Assembly: GCA_034401795.1 (NCBI GenBank)
Contig: CM067369.1
Span: 185,506,936-185,570,935, forward strand
Length of the DNA stretch: 64,000 nt
Source: Chaetoderma sp. LZ-2023a
Lineage: Eukaryota > Mollusca > Caudofoveata > Chaetodermatida > Chaetodermatidae
Direction: 5' to 3'
The notes under the pieces are model-generated. The model saw nothing but the letters and a program-made list of their open reading frames with translations. It did not search any database and was not told the origin of the DNA. Positions 23,814 through 36,332 of the stretch are shown here, piece after piece (within the stretch, counting starts at the first letter, position 1; the number at the start of each line of letters is the position of its first letter). The translations under genes and the position numbers were made by a program.

Positions 23814-24442
23814 TGGGTACTCGGTAAATGCGATCAGTTCTAAACGTTAGATATCTATGGATCTAAAGTGCATTCCTAATATCACATTATTTGTACATTT
23901 TCACAAAGACGACATGAAATGTCAAATTTTTTGATTAATTTTCATGTAATAAACGATGATTATAACAGAGTACACAATATTTAGGTTGTCCAATGTAATA
24001 ATTTCACTTCCGCAATGATGGACAGGGTATACATTAAGCCAAGGCGTAAGGCGTCAAAATTTTACACCGGGAAATTGTGTTCTATTTTCGTGTTATTAAC
24101 ACTCGTTCTTTAAGCATCTTTGCGACTGGAATTAAAGTTTTTGTTGAAATTTACCAATTAGAAGTCGTATTCGGTTAAAACTGATATGGAAACTGATAGC
24201 GAAGCCGATATGTCTACATAAGCCAAACCGTGCAGTCCAACTCAACCCATGAATTCATATACCATAAAATAAGCTATACGATATATCAAAATATCGCGAT
24301 TTTTTCATTACGATATATCGCGATACCTCTTAGGACAATATTATGCAAGCCTATCACCACATTTTTCAAAGAAAAGGTCAGATTATGTAATCCCATCCAT
24401 CTCAGAGCTGTCTGTCTGCATGGCTATATGTGCTGAAATTGA
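23814..24442. other. Unannotated AT-rich stretch
   Basis: Contains CGATATATCAAAATATCGCGA/TTACGATATATCGCGATA near 24285-24320, a local inverted repeat. I see no gene. Confidence 0.5.
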
Positions 24443-24780
24443 TGGTAGCACAACTTCTTTGAAACAGTTGAATGGAATGAAGCCAAGTTTGAGTTACCCA
24501 GAGGATTTCTGAGTGTAAGATGACATTTACATTTGGTCCCCCCCCCCCCCCCCCAGGTGATGGGTGGAGGTGGTGAGAGGGTGTTAAATGTTCAGATTGA
24601 ATGCAACACAACGCCTCCGAAACTGTTGGATGTAATTCAAGTATTCAAATTTGGTATGTGGGATACGCATATGATTGCAGAGTGCAAAAGAACATTTACA
24701 TTCGGGCTCAAAAGCTCGCAGCGGTGGATGTGTAGATATGCGATGGCGCGCCATCGACCTTCCACCCTAGTTGTGACATG
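24443..24780 (+). repeat. Interspersed repeat with internal poly-C (copy 2)
   Basis: GTAGCACAACTTCTTTGAAACAG, GACATTTACATTTGG, a 15-base C run (24540-24554), then GGGTGTTAAATG. It parallels 9590-9860. Confidence 0.7.
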
Positions 24781-24814
24781 AAATAGCTGTAACATCTCCT
24801 CAACAGTATACACT

Positions 24815-25272
24815 TAAGCCTTTAATGGGCAAGCCATCCAATAATGACCTTTTCATGGGTCAGGCACAATGCCCATTGGCAGATATATGTAAAGGGAGTT
24901 TTTCAATACTAATGACTAGATCTCTAACCAAGTAACTTATTCCAGTTGTGGATTTTCAGCAATGGTCTTCTTTTGACCTGCAAACGTATTCACTGAGCAA
25001 AAAGTTCAATTTTCTATACAAATCTTGACCCCTAAAGTGGTAACCCATTACTGGTCAAGATTGGTCAAGAAAAGCAAGACTTGCCTTGTGCCATTTTTCA
25101 TATGCAGGCCATTAGAGAAAACTATTATTGAAAATTTACCACTTGAATAGCTGTTTTGGTTACATAGCCACTCATTTCCGTGGTAAAACTTTATAAATAA
25201 TCATCATTTTCGCCTGTAAATGGACATTACTCAAGACCCCTGCAGAGGCCGGCTTGAACGTTAACGGATTAA
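24815..25272. repeat. Two diverged family-1 MITEs
   Basis: Fragments at 24815-25040 and 25040-25272 keep the TGGTCAAGA, CATTTGCAGGCC and ACCACTTGAATAGCTG arms and the TTAACGGATTAA-like right end. Confidence 0.55.
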
Positions 25273-25286
25273 GAAAATAACCTTTA

Positions 25287-26602
25287 GCTTTAGAACATGA
25301 TCAAAACTGAACACGTCTGTTAATAACCATGCGTTAGAACATGATCAAAACTGAACATATCTGTTAATAACCATGCGTTAGAACATGATCAAAACTGAAC
25401 ACATCTGTTAATAACCATGCGTTAGAACATGATCAAAACTGAACACATCTGTTAATAACCATGCGTTAGAACATGATCAAAACTGAACACATCTGTTAAT
25501 AACCATGCGTTAGAACATGATCAAAACTGAACACATCTGTTAATAACCATGCGTTAGAACATGATCAAAACTGAACACATCTGTTAATAACCATGCGTTA
25601 GAACATGATCAAAACTGAACACATCTGTTAATAACCATGCATTAGAACATGATCAAAACTGAACACATCTGTTAATAACCATGCGTTAGAACATGATCAA
25701 AACTGAACACATCTGTTAATAACCATGCTTTAGAACATGATCAAAACTGAACACATCTGTTAATAACCATGTTTTAGAACATGATAAAAACTGAACACAT
25801 CTGTTAATAACCATGCTTTAGAACATGATCAAAACTGAACACATCTGTTAATAACCATGCGTTAGAACATGATCAAAACTGAACACATCCGTTAATAACC
25901 ATGCATTAGAACATGATCAAAAGTGAACACATCTGTTAAAAACCATGCGTTAGAACATGATCAAAACTGAACACATCTGTTAATAACCATGCGTTAGAAC
26001 ATGATCAAAACTGAACACATCTGTTAATAACCATGCGTTAGAACATGATCAAAACTGAACACATCTGTTAATAACCATGCGTTAGAACATGATCAAAACT
26101 GAACACATCTGTTAATAACCATGCATTAGAACATGATCAAAACTGAACACATCTGTTAATAACCATGCGTTAGAACATGATCAAAACTGAACACATCTGT
26201 TAATAACCATGCGCTAGAACATGATCAAAACTGAACACATCTGTTAATAACCATGCGTTAGAACATGATCAAAACTGAACACATCTGTTAATAACCATGC
26301 TTTAGAACATGATCAAAACTGAACACATCTGTTAATAACCATGTTTTAGAACATGATCAAAACTGAACACATCTGTTAATAACCATGCTTTAGAACATGA
26401 TCAAAACTGAACACATCTGTTAATAACCATGATTTAGAACATGATCAAAACTGAACACATCTGTTAATAAACATGCTTTAGAACATGATCAAAACTGAAC
26501 ACATCTGTTAATAAACATGCTTTAGAACATGATCAAAACTGAACACATCTGTTAATAACTATGCGTTAGAACATGATCAAAACTGAACACCTCTGTTAAT
26601 AA
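25287..26602 (+). repeat. 44-bp minisatellite, about 30 copies
   Basis: The unit is TTAGAACATGATCAAAACTG + AACACATCTGTTAATAACCATGCG. Most units are identical; variants alter the two bases after ATGC (GT, AT, TT) or single bases, and later units carry ATAAACATG. Higher-order blocks (GCGTT runs alternating with GCTTT/GTTTT runs near 25725-25830 and 26300-26540) indicate segmental duplication of the array. There are no spacers of differing sequence, so it is not a CRISPR. Confidence 0.98.
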
Positions 26603-27044
26603 AGATTCTATTCTATAGAAATTTAACCTCTGTAAATTGGAAACCTCTCCAAACAGCTCAAATTTTTCAATCCCATGTCATGTTTCATTATCCCGCGATA
26701 GATTCTCTCTGGAGTCCTTTTTAGAAGAGAATCTACAACATTTATTTAGTTAGGCATTTGATATAATTTCTGTAAAGCTAGCAAAATAAACTGTTTTGCA
26801 AGCGACTCATTGTAGCCTACGTCTTTGCCATTTAAAAAGCAGTAGAACTTGGAAGAATCCACGCCGCACCTAACCCATACGCGCCGTCGCAGTAAACTAC
26901 TTATTAATTTTGTCAATTACAACACCTTTCCCATGAAATGTCTGGCATAACTAAATGTAGAAATGAAAGCAGCACTCTGAATATTTAATGGGTGAATATT
27001 ACGCGATTACCAGCCATGTCTTGTTGCAAGAGCACTAATATCCC
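26603..27044. other. Unannotated stretch
   Basis: I see no gene or repeat. Confidence 0.5.
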
Positions 27045-27271
27045 TTTGAACTCTCAAGCCAGCCAAAGACGGCATCTCCAGTGGTCTTGTAGAAATGACG
27101 ATTTACAGACTAAGAGAAGAATATGTTTGAAAATTTATCACTGGAATGACTGGCTCAATTATCGAGCCAGTCATTCCAGTGGTAAATTAAAAATAATAAT
27201 ATTCTCTTTGTCTTCAAATGGAGATTTAGTATGAGAAAATTTAAATTTTTTGTAACAAATTTAGGGGTTAA
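27045..27271. repeat. Palindromic MITE, family 1
   Basis: CTCAAGCCAGCCAAAGACGGC at the left, the centre GGAATGACTGGCTCAATTATCG and its mirror, and TTTAGGGGTTAA at the right. Confidence 0.75.
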
Positions 27272-27927
27272 TAAATGACCAGCTTGCTGGCGAGTCGCCA
27301 TCATCATCATACCTGGCCACAGCACACACACACGCACACGCACACGTTCTTGTCTTGGCAGTGATTAGTAGCTATTATTAAATACGAGTTTCACTAAATA
27401 TTGAGTACTGTATATTTGGCGATCTATGGGAGTATTCATTGAGTTTGAACATTGTAGTAGCTGTGAAGAAGTGAAAATCACTGATTATGAGCACTGGTGT
27501 TATAAGTTTAGGTTTACCGTAAATTGTATTCCGCTCAGTGCTCTAACTTGTTTGCCGGAGATTGTAGAGGAACTACTACTAGTACTGTTCTTTGAGAATA
27601 TTGCGTAGCTGGTATATATATATATATCTGTGGCTTTTTCAGGCTATTGAAATTTTGATTCAGAGACCATATTAATATTGTAACCCGGTCAAATTTGATG
27701 AAGATAATTTCAATAGAAAATATCCGTTTGTAGATGAAGATGATCAAGCCATTGTTTTGGTGGTAAATTGAAAAAAACTAAGGGTAGTCTTCACTTGGTT
27801 TGCAAATGGACATTTCTCATTAACACTCCTGAAGGTGGTTTTATAGGGGTTGGACATTAAAGGTGTAACTCTCTGATTTCTGAATTTCTGCAGACTACAT
27901 TGTCCATGGAGTTTAACTCTGGATCTG

Positions 27928-28013
27928 CTGAAATTTTAAAAAACATTTTGTCTGAAAGTTGTTGGTGGCTAAGCCACCAACAACTTTCAGTCAAATTGTT
28001 TTCAAAATATTCT
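27928..28013. repeat. Hairpin MITE, family 2 (near-perfect)
   Basis: The GAAAGTTGTTGGTGGC/GCCACCAACAACTTTC stem matches 16404-16490. Confidence 0.8.
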
Positions 28014-28138
28014 GCATGTCTAGAGTTATTGCCCTTTGAAATTATTGTCAGTGGCTTGTAGTAGTCAGACAGTTTAATCAGATAGATGATCATAACATAT
28101 GAAGATACTCATGTATAAATTAATTAATTGTTATGTTA

Positions 28139-29246
28139 GCCCTTAAACCTTCAAATTTATCTTTAAAAAAATTAATTTTCTCATTGAAAATCTTAAATGT
28201 CCATTTGCATACCAAGAGATTATTTTGAAAATGTATCGCTGCAATGACTGGCTCGGTCACTCCAGTAGTAAATTTTCAAAAATGATCATGGTCTGCAAAT
28301 CAACATCTTCCAGGGCCTCCGTAGAAGCCGGTTTTGGCCGGCTTGATTAGTAAAGTATATAGCATTTCATATTATATGTATATAATTAAAGTTAAAGTTT
28401 GAGTGGTTTGGAAGATGATTTGACTGTGCGCATGCTGCCTGCAGAATGCTGCAATGATGTTCAGACAAATTGTTTTCAAATTCCTCAGCTGTTCAGACAA
28501 ATTGTTTTCAAATTCTTCAGCAGCCTCACTGTTAGTGTGACAAGAACATATAATCCATGTGGAGCTCTTAGTCTATGGGCATTAAGCTTTTTAACTTGTT
28601 AGCCCTCATATCAGCCAAAAACGGCTTCAGCAGTGTTCTTGAGAAATGCCCATTTGCAGACCAAATGAAGAGTATTTTTGAAAATTTACCATTGGAATGA
28701 CTGGCTCGTTAACCGAGCCAGCCATTCCAGTAGTAAAGTTGCAAAAATAGTCTTCTCATTGTCTGCAAATAAACATTTTCTATGAATCAATTCGAAGGTT
28801 AAAGTCTTAAACGCTCAACTTGGCCAAAAATGGCTTGGTGTACACAGTGACATTGAGAAAGGTAAATCTTCAGACTAAGAGGCTATTTTTTGAAATCTTA
28901 CTACTGGAATGACATTCCAATGATAAATAATTTATTTTGTTTAAATACGCTCTTTTCTTGCCTGCAAATGCATATTTACTAAGATAAAATTTAAATTTTC
29001 TTGATAAATCTTGACCATTAACCCTTTAACCCTCAAATTTGTTCACGGAAATCTACATTGTCTTGTAGAGTCAATACCCATTTGCATACCAAGAGAAGAC
29101 TATTTTAAAAATATATCGCTGGAATGACTGGCTCGGTTGTCAAGCCAGTCATAGCAGTGGTAAATTTTCAAAAATAGTCTTCTCTTGGTCTTCCGCAAGA
29201 CCACTGCAGAGGTCGGGTTTGGCTGGTTTCGCCATGAAATGGTTAA
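28139..29246. repeat. Cluster of four family-1 MITEs
   Basis: Copies lie at about 28139-28355, 28598-28803, 28804-29021 and 29018-29246. The last is complete, running from TTAACCCTTTAACCCTCAAA to GAAATGGTTAA. The others have eroded ends but clear palindromic arms. Confidence 0.7.
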
Positions 29247-29940
29247 AGTTGAAGCCAATTGCTTTTAGGTCAACAACTTTTCAAAACAATCATCCTGCAG
29301 CAATATAGGGGGGAAGCTTAGTTGATCTTCTCTAGTGAGCCGCCATTAAATAGATGTATCTATAATTTCTCTGTATTCATAGCCAGCGATGTGTAGGCTT
29401 AAAGCATTAGCCGTAGCAATTATGTGCTAGATTGCTTTTTCTAATCAGACACACTGGCTCAACTATAGAACTTGTTTTGCATGAGTTATCGATTTTGGAA
29501 TTACTGTTGACAGCTGGATGGAGTACGATTAGGCGATTATTAAAAGATTTTTTGTTTGCCCTCTCCCAACCCTGAATTTTGATGTAGGGTAGGTAAGTAG
29601 GGATAAAAATATTTTTCTGGAACCTGCTTAAATATATTGGTCCAGTGACGGAATCCAAGCTGGTTTCTGAAGTACTAATGGATAGCGCCTCTTCAAAATT
29701 GATAGGAAATCAAGTCTTTATAGGACCTAGAAGTTCACCAAGTTTCAAGTTGATCGGAGCAAAACAAATTCTCAGCAGCCATTTTGGGAAAAAAATATTC
29801 AAGAATAAACTTTTCACCATTTGCCCATGTCTGCCAAAAACGAAAAGTGGTATTTTTTTTACCAAAATGTGAGCCTGGCTGACATGTAAAAAAAAGTCCA
29901 AAAAAATTATCCCCCCCCCTCTCCCCACCCCGTTTGTCAT
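29247..29940. other. Unannotated stretch, repeat-like
   Basis: Contains AGTTTCAAGTTGATCGGAGCAAAAC (29735-29762), also echoed at 30415, and GCCAAAAACGAAAAGTGGTATTTTTTTTAC, which recurs at 29955. I see no gene. Confidence 0.4.
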
Positions 29941-30465
29941 CCTTTAGTTAATTTCTGCCAAAAATGAAAACTGGTATTTTTTTTACTAAAAGGTGCGCCT
30001 GACAGATGTTTTGAAAACTTCCAATGGTAACATCCTAAGCAAGTATGGTAATCATCTGATCGAAACTCTAGGTGTAATCACAGTTCAAATACCTATCCTA
30101 AAAATCCTCATTCATTCCCTATGGGGCCATTTTCTATGCATTGGGGGTGGAGGGAAAATGTCAAAGATCAAGGTCACATTTTCGGTGGCCAGACATCTTC
30201 AGAACCACAAGGGTAACAGCCTACCCAAGTATGGTAGTGATCCGAGCAAAACTCACACTTCAAAGACCAGTACTGAAAATCCCCATACATTTCCTATGGG
30301 ACATTTTTGCCCACTCATAAGTGGCTAACTCAAAAAACCCTTTGGCAAATCCAAAATAAAAGGACAAGTACCCAATTCCAGACTGGGTAGCAGAAGTTGA
30401 CCTAGTTTTTAGTTGATCGGATGAAAACTAGGAGAAAGAAAGAAAGAAGAAAAAAGATCCCGACT
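29941..30465 (+). repeat. Interspersed repeat with (GAAA) tail
   Basis: Two diverged internal units of about 150 bp each contain AAGTATGGTA, a (C/A)GAAACTC / GCAAAACTC pair and a TTCCTATGGG box. The block ends GATCGGATGAAAACTAGGA followed by (GAAA)n (30430-30455). The simple-sequence tail suggests a retroposed element; I cannot classify it. Confidence 0.5.
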
Positions 30466-30719
30466 GATTTTAATAACCTGCAAATTGCATCACAGATTAA
30501 CTATTGTATCGTCGATGGCACGCCATCGTAAATTCCTACATTCAGCTGCTATGATCTTTTGAACCCCACCCTTCTAGGGGCGCAGCCAAATATAAATGTG
30601 TTCTTGCATGGTTTATCAAATTGTAAATTCATCAAACATGTTAAAGATATAAGTGCAATAACTCTCAGTAGCTCTGAGCAATTGATTTTAAAACTGTATA
30701 ATCAATGGCCCTTTCCAAT

Positions 30720-31165
30720 TTATCCATCCATCATATGACATCATAATCAAGTATGCGATGTGTAGGATGACTACATAATCAATTACAGCATGAATGACTC
30801 GATTTAGTCCGTCTCATGCTCTTAATAGTCCGAAACATACAAATTGTATGTCTTTACTATTTAATAAACATTCTGTCGAATATTTTGAAACTAATTTAAC
30901 TGGACCCTGTTGCTGCCGCCCTGTTGCTGCCATAGGCATCAACAGCACCCAGTCAAATTAGTTTCAAAATATCCAACAGTTAACCTGTATAGTTTTTGGA
31001 AATTGATAATCAGGGAGTTCAAGGATCGATTGATCCCAACACAAGCCAGGTGTGGGTGGAGCTTAGCTAGTAATGGGCTGGCCATAGCTTTAATTCGATC
31101 GATCCCAACACGGACGAAGCATGGGTGGAGCTTACATGTAGTTACAGATGGGTGGGTAATAGCTA
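30720..31165. repeat. Longer family-2 MITE around a hairpin
   Basis: CATCCATCATATGACATCATAATCA, the hairpin 30873-30979 (duplicated CCTGTTGCTGCC), GATCGATTGATCC and GTGTGGGTGGAGCTTAGCTAG follow in the same order as at 36905-37290. The GATCGATC...CACGAGCGAGGTG part is itself doubled (31023-31100 and 31095-31150). Confidence 0.7.
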
Positions 31166-31600
31166 AGATAGTATGGTAAGGAGGGCTCATAGAATAGTAT
31201 TATATTATATATAAATGTTCCCGTTATTTAACTTCAATCTAGTCTTGGATTTGCGATCAAATTCAGACACTCTTATACTAAATCCATAAAATTATTTCAC
31301 TGGTTGTTAATGCAATCCCCTTAATTACATGTTGACGTTTCTCCAGTCTGACACCAGCTCTCTAACTAGGCGTGTTTTTTACCAGCCAGTCGCCAACAAC
31401 CTCTCAATCAATAATTCCTGATATTTATGATTCTAATGCAATGAGAGTACAGACTAGTCCCTAGTTCACATTAACGATTTGCTAGCCCTTTCTCCTGAAG
31501 TCTACTACCTGATTGTAATTTATCTCTCATCTTCGCAAGCAATCATTCATCGGCAGCTGCACAGAAATATAGGATTATTTTGTTTCTTGGGTTGTGCCAA
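31166..31600. other. Unannotated stretch
   Basis: I see no gene or repeat. Confidence 0.5.
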
Positions 31601-31926
31601 TTAACCCTTAAATGGTCAAGATTTACCAAGGAAATTCAAATTTTAGCTCAGTGAATGCTAATTTGTATGCCACTGTAATTTACATTTAAGCTCTTTTGGA
31701 TATTTTTCAAGACCACTGCAGTGGTTATTGTTAGCCGTCTTGACCGATAAAGTGTTGATGGTCAAGAATATTTGAATTTATTGGCTTACTTAATAACCAT
31801 TTGCTGACCAAGACAATACTATTTTTTTTAATTCACAACTAGAATGACTTCTTGGCCTGCAAATGGGCATTTGGTTCCCAAGGCCACTGCATAGGTCTTT
31901 TTGGCCCCTTGACCATTAAAAGGTTA
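31601..31926. repeat. Two diverged family-1 MITEs
   Basis: It starts TTAACCCTTAAATGGTCAAGA. The second copy ends GACCATTAAAAGGTTAA. The central palindromes are eroded. Confidence 0.6.
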
Positions 31927-32230
31927 AATTGATGCATTTAGTAAGAGCAAGATTTTGAGGGAAAGTTATTTCATCACAGCGCCAAGCGCCAGCCACTCTT
32001 TCTAGCAAAATGAGACATTTACGTGATAAGATTCTCGCGCTAAATATGAAGTAGTCGATGCGCTTACCTGTATAAGTTACGACTTAGCAGCTTTGTCCAA
32101 AATGTCAATAATTTGACAGGTGACCAAGCCAGCCATTTCAGTGATAAATTTTCATAAATTTTATTTATGTATTATATTTCACTCATATAAAGTTATAAAG
32201 CTTGAGTGTAGGATATTTATAGCTTCTTGG

Positions 32231-32344
32231 TTAACCCTTTAACACTTAAATTTGTTCAAGAAATTTCAATTTTTTCATTCAAAATGTTCATTTGCAGACC
32301 AAGAGAAGACTTTTTGAAAATTTTCCACTGGAATGACTGGCTCG
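32231..32344. repeat. Half of a family-1 MITE
   Basis: Starts TTAACCCTTTAACACTTAAA and stops abruptly inside the central palindrome (GGAATGACTGGCTCGTG). Confidence 0.75.
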
Positions 32345-32522
32345 TGTTATTATAATTATATATCTATATATTTAGATTGTACAGCGCTTAGAGCATGCAG
32401 CAGCATGGAGTTCAGCGCAACATAAATGCACTATCTATCTATATATCCATATTAATCATTGAATTAATTGTCAACAGTTTGTGGCACATGTTGTTCAATC
32501 TAGTAGTCATCCAAGCCTGGAT

Positions 32523-32524
<2 letters not shown>

Positions 32525-32594
<70 letters not shown>
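32525..32594. repeat. (TA)n microsatellite
   Basis: About 35 uninterrupted TA units. Length in the assembly is likely approximate. Confidence 0.98.
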
Positions 32595-32595
<1 letters not shown>

Positions 32596-33169
32596 TGATA
32601 CATATACTTTTATATATATTTCAATAATATGATAGTTTAATTTATCATTTTAAAATGTGTTTAGGTAATAACTTCAATGTGAATTTAACTAGCTAGTCAA
32701 CTATAGTCAACCGATCTTGGTTCAGATGGTTAGTGCGATATTTGCGTAAATTTCAAAATGGTGGACATTATTACGGTGCCCGACCGCTTGCCACGAATAA
32801 ATGCATATAAAAGTGTAAATATTTCTCTAAATAACTTAGGTTTGATGAAATTATGCTTTCCCATTGTATGTCAATGTTCCCAAGCCCCTATTCCTTCCCA
32901 CTTTATGCCACATGGATGCTTTTTGACGTCTTAGCAGACAAAAATAACCCATTTTCGTAGGTTATCAAAACAGACGACAGAAAGGGTTAATGGAGACTGG
33001 TACCCGGCTCCAAATTTTCTGCAATAGGGAACCGGGTACCAGCGAACTATAGTCGACTACGATCAAGTTCGACTGGGCATAGCAATTGCGCATGATCAGT
33101 AAACCAGCAAACTGACCATAGTTAGCTAGTCGAACTTGACCCAAGCTTGTTTATCAGTGATAAACAGGT

Positions 33170-33394
33170 AAATTAGCTCTTTAATCCACACACTTGTTCA
33201 AGAAAACTAAATATCTATTTGTTGAACAAGGGAACGCTTGAAAGTTTATCTCTCGAATGCCTGGTGTGGTTATCCAGCCAGGAATTCTAGTGGTAAATTT
33301 TCACAAGTCATCTTTTCTAGCTCTTCAAAGTCACATTTCTCAAGATGACTAAGGTGACATTCTTGAACAGCTTGTCAGTGTTGTTAAGGAGTTA
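33170..33394. repeat. Diverged family-1 MITE
   Basis: Starts near TTAGCTCTTTAATCC and has the centre CTGGTGTGGTTATCCAGCCAG. Confidence 0.6.
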
Positions 33395-33403
33395 ATTAAC
33401 GCG

Positions 33404-33633
33404 TTAACCCTCATATTGGCCAAAAACGGCTTCTGAAGTGGTTTTGAGAAATGTCCATTTGCAGAGCAAAAGAAGACTATTATTGAAAATTTACCACTGG
33501 AATGACTGGCTCTATAACAGAGTCAGTCATTTTAGTGGTAAATTAAAAAAAATAGTCTTCTTGGTCTGCAAATGGACATTTTCTATGAGAAAATTGAAAT
33601 TTTCATGAATAAATTTGAGGGGCAAAGGGTTAA
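33404..33633. repeat. Palindromic MITE, family 1
   Basis: TTAACCCTCATATTGGCCAA to GGGGCAAAGGGTTAA with a full central palindrome. Confidence 0.85.
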
Positions 33634-33774
33634 CATGCATCTTTTAAATGTGTTTTTATTTGTGTGTCACAATTTTTAAGTATAAGTCTGTCTGTCAAAA
33701 ATTGTTACATTTCTGACAAAGCTCCCTGCAGATTGCAACAAAAGCGCATCCCACTTGCTCCATCAATATTTATG

Positions 33775-33986
33775 TTAACCCTTTAACACTCATATCGACC
33801 AAAAACGGCTTCAGCGCGGGTCTTGAAAAATGTCAATTTGCAGACTGAGAGAAGCCTATTTTTGAAAATTTACCTCTAGTGACTGGCTCGAGCCGGTTAT
33901 TCCAGTAGTAAATTTTCAAAAATAGTCTGCAAATGGACATTTTCTATGAGAAAATTGCTTGAACAAATCGTGGGACAAAGGGTTAA
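33775..33986. repeat. Palindromic MITE, family 1
   Basis: TTAACCCTTTAACACTCATA to GGGACAAAGGGTTAA. The centre is shortened to GACTGGCTCGAGCCGG. Confidence 0.85.
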
Positions 33987-34084
33987 GGTAGAAACTAAAC
34001 TCGTCTTTCTGTATGCTTGCTTATAAATGCTCTGTTCTCAAAGCCATTTTAACCATCTGACTGCTGATTATATCGCCAAACCTG

Positions 34085-34392
34085 CTAAATATTTTGAAAA
34101 CAATTTGACTGAAACTTGTTGGTGGCTAACTTTCATTCAATTTGTTTTTAAAATATTCAGTGAGTCGACAGTTTTTCCTCATTGAAATTATTGTGTGGTG
34201 GCTAGCAGCGGAAAGACAGTTAAGCAGTCATATTTGTCAAATTATCTCTCGCCCTTGAGATTTCAACGCCTCAAATTCAAGACGTAACTGTCCAGGAAAG
34301 CTGATCAATATTCTGAAACTAATTTAACTGGGAGCTGTTGCTGCCATCAGCTGTCAGTTGTTTGTCGAATTGGTTTCAAAATGTTCACCAGT
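34085..34392. repeat. Two family-2 hairpins
   Basis: Hairpins lie at 34085-34162 and 34306-34392, both with TATTnTGAAA...ATTT(A/G)ACTG arms. Confidence 0.6.
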
Positions 34393-34483
34393 ATATTCCT
34401 TATATCAGAAAGAATGTCTTTTCATGTCTGTAAGTCTTAATAGAACTATCGTCAGGTAATCTTTCAGCTATAAAACATGAAGT

Positions 34484-34790
34484 TTAACACTTTAACACTC
34501 ATATCAGCCAAAAATGGCTTCTTCAGTGGTTTTGAGAAATGCCCATTTGCAAACCAAGAGAGGACTATTTTTTTTAATTTACCACAAATTATTGGCTCGA
34601 TAACCGAGCCAGTCATTCCAGTGCTAAACTTTTTAAAATAATCATCTCTTGGTCTGCAAATTGACATTTTCTTTAAAAAAATTAAAATTTGCCGTAACCC
34701 TTTAACATTTGAATTTATTCAAGAAAATTTCAATTTTCTCATAGAAAATTTCCATTTGCAGACCAAGAGAAGAGTATTTTTGAAAATCTA
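34484..34790. repeat. One complete and one truncated family-1 MITE
   Basis: The first starts TTTAACACTCATATCAGCC. The second (from about 34694, CCGTAACCCTTTAAC) is cut near 34790, where a family-2 half-hairpin (CAGTCAAATTAGTTTCAAAATATTC) begins. That suggests one element inserted into, or replaced, the other. Confidence 0.7.
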
Positions 34791-35295
34791 CTGTTGTTGC
34801 CTATGGCAGCTATAGTGCCCAGTCAAATTAGTTTCAAAATATTCAACAGAATGTTTATTAAGTAGTAAAGACATACAATTCGTACAAATTGATGGACTTT
34901 TAAGCATTTAAGATGGACTGTAGGCGTCATTCATGTTGTGAATGATTATGATGTCAGCCTACATGTAACCTACTTGATTATGACATCATATGATTGACTG
35001 AGAAACTGGATTCATCAATTGGCTTCACGGTGTTAAACACATTGTTGTTTAGCCTAAGCCTCTATCACATTTAACTTCATTGGTCCTAGCCTAACCTATC
35101 AATAACCACTCCTCTCAACTTAATTGATAGAAGTAGCATTCTGATTGCTTTGAGGCTCTGTGGACACAAAAAGTGTTGGGCCACCTGTATGTATATGGAC
35201 TTGCGTTACAAAATGTTTTGCATACCTAAGTAAAATTGGAAGTTTTTCACAATTTTGAGATTGAGAAAAACATCTTCATTTCAGAACAGAATGCT

Positions 35296-35403
35296 TGCCC
35301 ACATGCATGTGTACATGCGTGTGTACGTGCAAGCGAGCATGTATGTGTGTGTGCGTGCATGTGTGAGTGCATGCATGCGTGCGTGTGGGCGTGTGTGTGT
35401 GTG
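35296..35403. repeat. Alternating purine-pyrimidine (TG/CA, GCATG) tract
   Basis: CATGCATGTGTACATGCG-type text runs into GTGTGTGTGTGTGC. Open frames here (CVCACMC..., HTHAHTH...) are low-complexity artefacts. Confidence 0.9.
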
Positions 35404-35440
35404 CAATACAGTTGCAGTGGTGAATGCCATACTAAGTATG

Positions 35441-35635
35441 TTAACCCTTTAATGGTCAAGCCAATTAAAATGGGCTCTGTAGTGTTCTTTGCTCTTGAGA
35501 AATGTCGATTTGCACGATAAGAAAAGATTAGTTTTGAAAGTTGACAACTAGAATGACTGGTGCGATAACCGAGCCAGTCATGTGGTTGTAGACTATCAAA
35601 AATTGTCTTTGAGACCTCAAATGACCATTTAAGGG
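35441..35635. repeat. Family-1 MITE (right end eroded)
   Basis: Starts TTAACCCTTTAATGGTCAAG. The centre is GAATGACTGGTGCGATAACC. Confidence 0.7.
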
Positions 35636-36250
35636 AATAGTAATATCATTAATATGCTATTAATGCAGGAGAGGGAGGGAGTCTTTGGCCCAGTCTGTTT
35701 TCACATCCGCCTCTGTTAATCCCTGAATACACCAAAGTGGGAAATAACCACACTGTGTTTTGTCTGTGTCTTCTCTTGTAAATACCTGTCACTTGTCCTT
35801 GGTTACACCTGTGTGGCTTCCCCTGGACTCCTGCCATCTCGGTCGCACTCAATCCCAGTTAATGTGCGCAGTTGCCAGTGGGTGGAATGGAGGGATCTGC
35901 CCCCCCCCCCCTCTTGCATTAATTAAGCAAATACACTTATTAAGATTGTTCTGACCAATTGTGAGCTTTAGGCCTATTGGAGCTGTAAAAAATGTATTGT
36001 TTTAAGTGTTGTTGTTCAATGCTGTTAAAATTATTGCAAAATAGCATCACGTGCATTTCCTGAAACCGGATAAAAATGAGCACATTTTTCTTTGATAAGA
36101 TTTTATGACAACTAGAATTTGATGTTATAAAAAACCCATTTATGTTGGCCTAATGAAATTTCTTCGACAAAGCTTTATCTTTATTAACCATTTCAAGGAC
36201 AAATCCCTGAAAAAGTAAATTCTTTACAACAAATAGCATATGCTGTTGAC
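35636..36250. other. Unannotated stretch
   Basis: Contains a 10-base C run at 35899-35908. I see no gene. Confidence 0.5.
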
Positions 36251-36251
36251 A

Positions 36252-36332
36252 ATTTTGACGTTAATATGACTGGAAGCCATTGATGTATAAGGCAGCAATG
36301 GGTTCCAGTCATATTAATTTGAAAATATTCAG
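36252..36332. repeat. Family-2 hairpin
   Basis: AATTTTGACGTTAATATGACTGGAAGCCATTG is mirrored by CAATGGGTTCCAGTCATATTAATTTG. Confidence 0.75.

Noticed and set aside
25287..26602. CRISPR-like array
   Set aside because: The 44-bp units are contiguous with no unique spacers; it is a minisatellite in eukaryotic DNA.
32395..32598. 67-codon ORF ending in (IY)n
   Set aside because: Translation of the (TA)n repeat.
35236..35520. Cys/His-rich ORFs
   Set aside because: Low-complexity translations of the TG/CA tract, open on both strands.
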